DNA from: Acidobacteriota bacterium
GTDB taxonomy: Bacteria; Actinomycetota; Actinomycetes; Actinomycetales; Micrococcaceae
Length of the DNA: 12,540 bases
Direction: 5' to 3'
Assembly: GCA_019352125.1 (NCBI GenBank)
Contig: JABBNV010000020.1
Span: 6,638-19,177 of the forward strand
Shown here: piece after piece, positions 12,055 to 12,540 of the stretch
How positions within the stretch are numbered: the first letter of the stretch is position 1
Layout of the letters: each line of letters opens with the position of its first letter
Notes under the pieces: model-generated
Databases searched by the model: none
Seen by the model: the letters and a program-made list of their open reading frames with translations, nothing else
Told to the model about the DNA's origin: nothing
Program-made: the position numbers and the translations under genes

Positions 12055-12540
12055 TTGTCTACTCGTGAATCAATCGCACGGCACCGCGCAGAGGTCACCA
12101 AGACCTCTCCGATCGCTGTCATTGCAAAGAACATCACCAACAACGCTGGCGGCATGGGCCGTCAGGCAGTTGTGATTGCAGCAGCTTCCGGTCTGGTTCT
12201 GACCAGCGGAATGGCCGCTAATGCCGCACAACCGGCTGCCCACGTCAGCGACAGCAACACCGCATCCGTGAAGTCGTCCGGCGTCGTGGACATGCCGATT
12301 AAGGCAAGCACCGAGGCCGCCGTCGCCGCTAGCTTGGTACAACCGCTGGATATTACCAGCTCACCCAAGCCGGCTCCGGTTGTTCGGCAAGTTGCTCCTG
12401 CCGCTACCAAGGCTGCTCCGTTAGCTCAGACCGTTGCCAGCAAGGCTGCTCCGACTGCTGCTCAGGTAGCCCCGGCCGCCGCCACCCCGAAGGTAACGGC
12501 TTCCGGCGTTGGAGCAACCATTCTGGCCGCTGCCTACGCT
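12055..12540 (+). CDS. Second secreted NlpC/P60-type protein, 3' end cut by window edge
   Basis: From a TTG at 12055-12057, 162 codons run open to the window end. The N-terminus (MSTRESIARHRAEV, then a polar stretch) leads to GGMGRQAVVIAAASGLVLTS, almost the same export signal as the preceding gene (FGRQAAIVTAAS), with likely cleavage after ANA. An Ala/Pro/Lys-rich linker follows (about 70-150). The last visible residues, ASGVGATILAAAYA, match the start of the NlpC/P60 domain of its neighbour (ASGGNAAVVAAAYA). The catalytic cysteine lies beyond the window. The TTG start is supported by AGAGAG (12041-12046) 8 nt upstream and by the register with the paralogue, whose start codon is likewise followed by Ser-Thr. 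It is a tandem paralogue, probably co-transcribed and under the same c-di-AMP leader. Confidence 0.8.
   Translation, partial: MSTRESIARHRAEVTKTSPIAVIAKNITNNAGGMGRQAVVIAAASGLVLTSGMAANAAQPAAHVSDSNTASVKSSGVVDMPIKASTEAAVAASLVQPLDITSSPKPAPVVRQVAPAATKAAPLAQTVASKAAPTAAQVAPAAATPKVTASGVGATILAAAYA

Noticed and set aside
1..12540. CRISPR arrays, insertion sequences, tRNA or rRNA genes
   Set aside because: No spaced direct repeats, transposase frames or terminal inverted repeats, and no tRNA/rRNA-like sequence, were recognised on reading both strands by eye.

Overview
The window looks like a chromosomal segment of a high-G+C Gram-positive bacterium, most likely an Arthrobacter-like member of the Micrococcaceae. 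This is inferred from the gene families and their order: an XPB-type helicase with its partner protein, a C-terminally extended cold-shock protein, a DUF3027 protein, serC, an IdeR/DtxR iron repressor, and secreted M23 and NlpC/P60 peptidases behind c-di-AMP (ydaO-type) leaders. GTG and TTG starts are frequent, which also fits. Nothing points to a mobile element, prophage, CRISPR array, tRNA or rRNA.

Layout. 1-150 (minus) is the start of a small DUF6507/WXG-like protein. 253-4651 (minus) is a three-gene run: a small two-helix membrane protein, an 828-residue helicase-associated protein and an XPB/Rad25-type helicase; the last two overlap by 4 bp. Divergently, 4771-5720 (plus) encodes a cold-shock protein and a DUF3027 protein joined by a one-base overlap. 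5704-6636 (minus) is an atypical NAD(P)-binding SDR-like protein, divergent from a TetR regulator (6790-7503, plus). The space between them holds a perfect 11-bp-arm palindrome and a second site with the same core. serC (7511-8644, minus) runs back-to-back with ideR (8892-9587, plus).

The right end (9588-12540) is a cell-wall hydrolase cluster: an M23 endopeptidase, a complete NlpC/P60 protein and the start of a second NlpC/P60 paralogue. The complete NlpC/P60 gene follows a recognisable ydaO-type c-di-AMP riboswitch. The M23 gene follows a strongly diverged leader that keeps the ydaO landmarks. Both promoters carry the same direct-repeat box (T[C/T]ACG-N6-TCACG), suggesting one response regulator, with MtrA the obvious candidate. 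The three proteins share parts of their N-terminal export and linker regions although their catalytic domains differ.

Most of the window is ordinary conserved chromosome. The points most worth following are the pair of unequal c-di-AMP leaders, the shared promoter box, the TetR operator pair, and the modular relation between the M23 and NlpC/P60 proteins.
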